DNA of 12,641 nt, taken from assembly GCA_937893015.1 (NCBI GenBank), contig CALBJX010000081.1, positions 1 through 12,641 on the forward strand, in the 5' to 3' direction. The DNA comes from an uncultured Verrucomicrobiales bacterium. GTDB taxonomy: Bacteria; Verrucomicrobiota; Verrucomicrobiia; Verrucomicrobiales; Akkermansiaceae. Under the pieces are notes generated by a model. The model saw only the letters and a program-made list of their open reading frames with translations. It did no database searches and was not told the origin of the DNA. The position numbers were made by a program, and so were the translations under genes. This document shows, one piece after another, positions 12,406-12,641 of this stretch (position 1 is the stretch's first letter; each line of letters starts with the position of its first letter).

Positions 12406-12641
12406 TTACTTTTCTTCCAGCTTGGCGCGCACCGCTGTTTCGATTTCCGCGTACAGCTCGGTGTTGGTGCGGAGCAGCTCCTTGCAGGCGTCGCGCCCCT
12501 GCGCAAGCTGGCCGCCGTTGTAGCTGAACCAGGAGCCGCGCTTCTGCACGATGTCGTATTCCATGGCGAGGTCAAGCAGGCTGCCCGTGGAGGAGATGCC
12601 CTCGTTGTACATGATGTCGAACTCGCACTCCTTGAAGGGCG
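12406..12641 (-). CDS. recA: RecA recombinase, C-terminal end (partial)
   Basis: The last 78 residues of RecA are present and the gene runs off the right edge of the window. Recognisable family sequence includes PFKECEFDIMYNEGIS, followed by GSLLDLAMEYDIVQKRGSWF, a SYNG segment, LAQGRDACKELL and a short charged tail ending LEEK. This covers the end of the recombinase core and the small C-terminal domain, which in other RecA proteins modulates DNA binding. The tail is shorter and less acidic than in E. coli RecA. The ATPase core lies outside the window, so intactness of the full protein cannot be judged. A heptamer repeat starts at its stop codon and leads into a probable terminator. Confidence 0.96.
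   Translation of the reverse strand, partial: PFKECEFDIMYNEGISSTGSLLDLAMEYDIVQKRGSWFSYNGGQLAQGRDACKELLRTNTELYAEIETAVRAKLEEK

Overview
The window reads as ordinary chromosome from a GC-rich, lipid A-making, Gram-negative bacterium. The best guess is a Verrucomicrobiota member close to Akkermansia. The grounds are an LpxC-FabZ fusion protein, membrane-anchored ankyrin-repeat proteins, near absence of Shine-Dalgarno sequences, and tRNA genes without an encoded CCA end. The LpxC-FabZ fusion is also known from Bacteroidota, so this placement is inference.

Layout. A small MauE/DoxX-like membrane protein (118-591, +) is followed by lpxC-fabZ (785-2104, +). A strong bidirectional hairpin (2130-2163) separates these from a leftward cluster, transcribed in the order dnaX (clamp-loader tau), ybaB (nucleoid-associated protein), a secreted HlyD-like adaptor, an ABC ATPase and an FtsX/MacB-type permease (7284 down to 2217). 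Next come an ankyrin-like membrane-anchored protein (7366-8670, -) and, divergently, a Ppx/GppA-family protein (8836-10392, +). Two tRNA genes follow, CAU (Met or Ile2) and Ser-CGA, each with its own promoter and terminator. A SprT-like metalloprotease, a second ankyrin protein and the 3' end of recA complete the window, all on the minus strand. Every gap is shorter than 300 bases.

Functions. LpxC-FabZ couples lipid A synthesis to fatty acid elongation. DnaX, YbaB and RecA belong to DNA replication, nucleoid structure and repair. Adaptor, ATPase and permease together look like a complete inner-membrane and periplasmic export or extraction pump without its outer-membrane channel.

What stands out is mostly non-coding. 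(1) Four intergenic stretches carry 7-bp tandem repeats that begin at or next to a stop codon; the unit differs between sites, but two sites are clearly related. (2) Several sigma70-like promoters sit so close to the start codon that the mRNAs should be leaderless or nearly so; for dnaX and the first ankyrin gene the predicted +1 is the first base of the start codon. (3) A 14-bp perfect palindrome fills most of the lpxC promoter spacer. (4) DnaX has Asp and Glu in place of two of its four zinc cysteines, and the Ppx-like protein has altered phosphate-binding loops. I see no CRISPR array, insertion sequence or phage gene.
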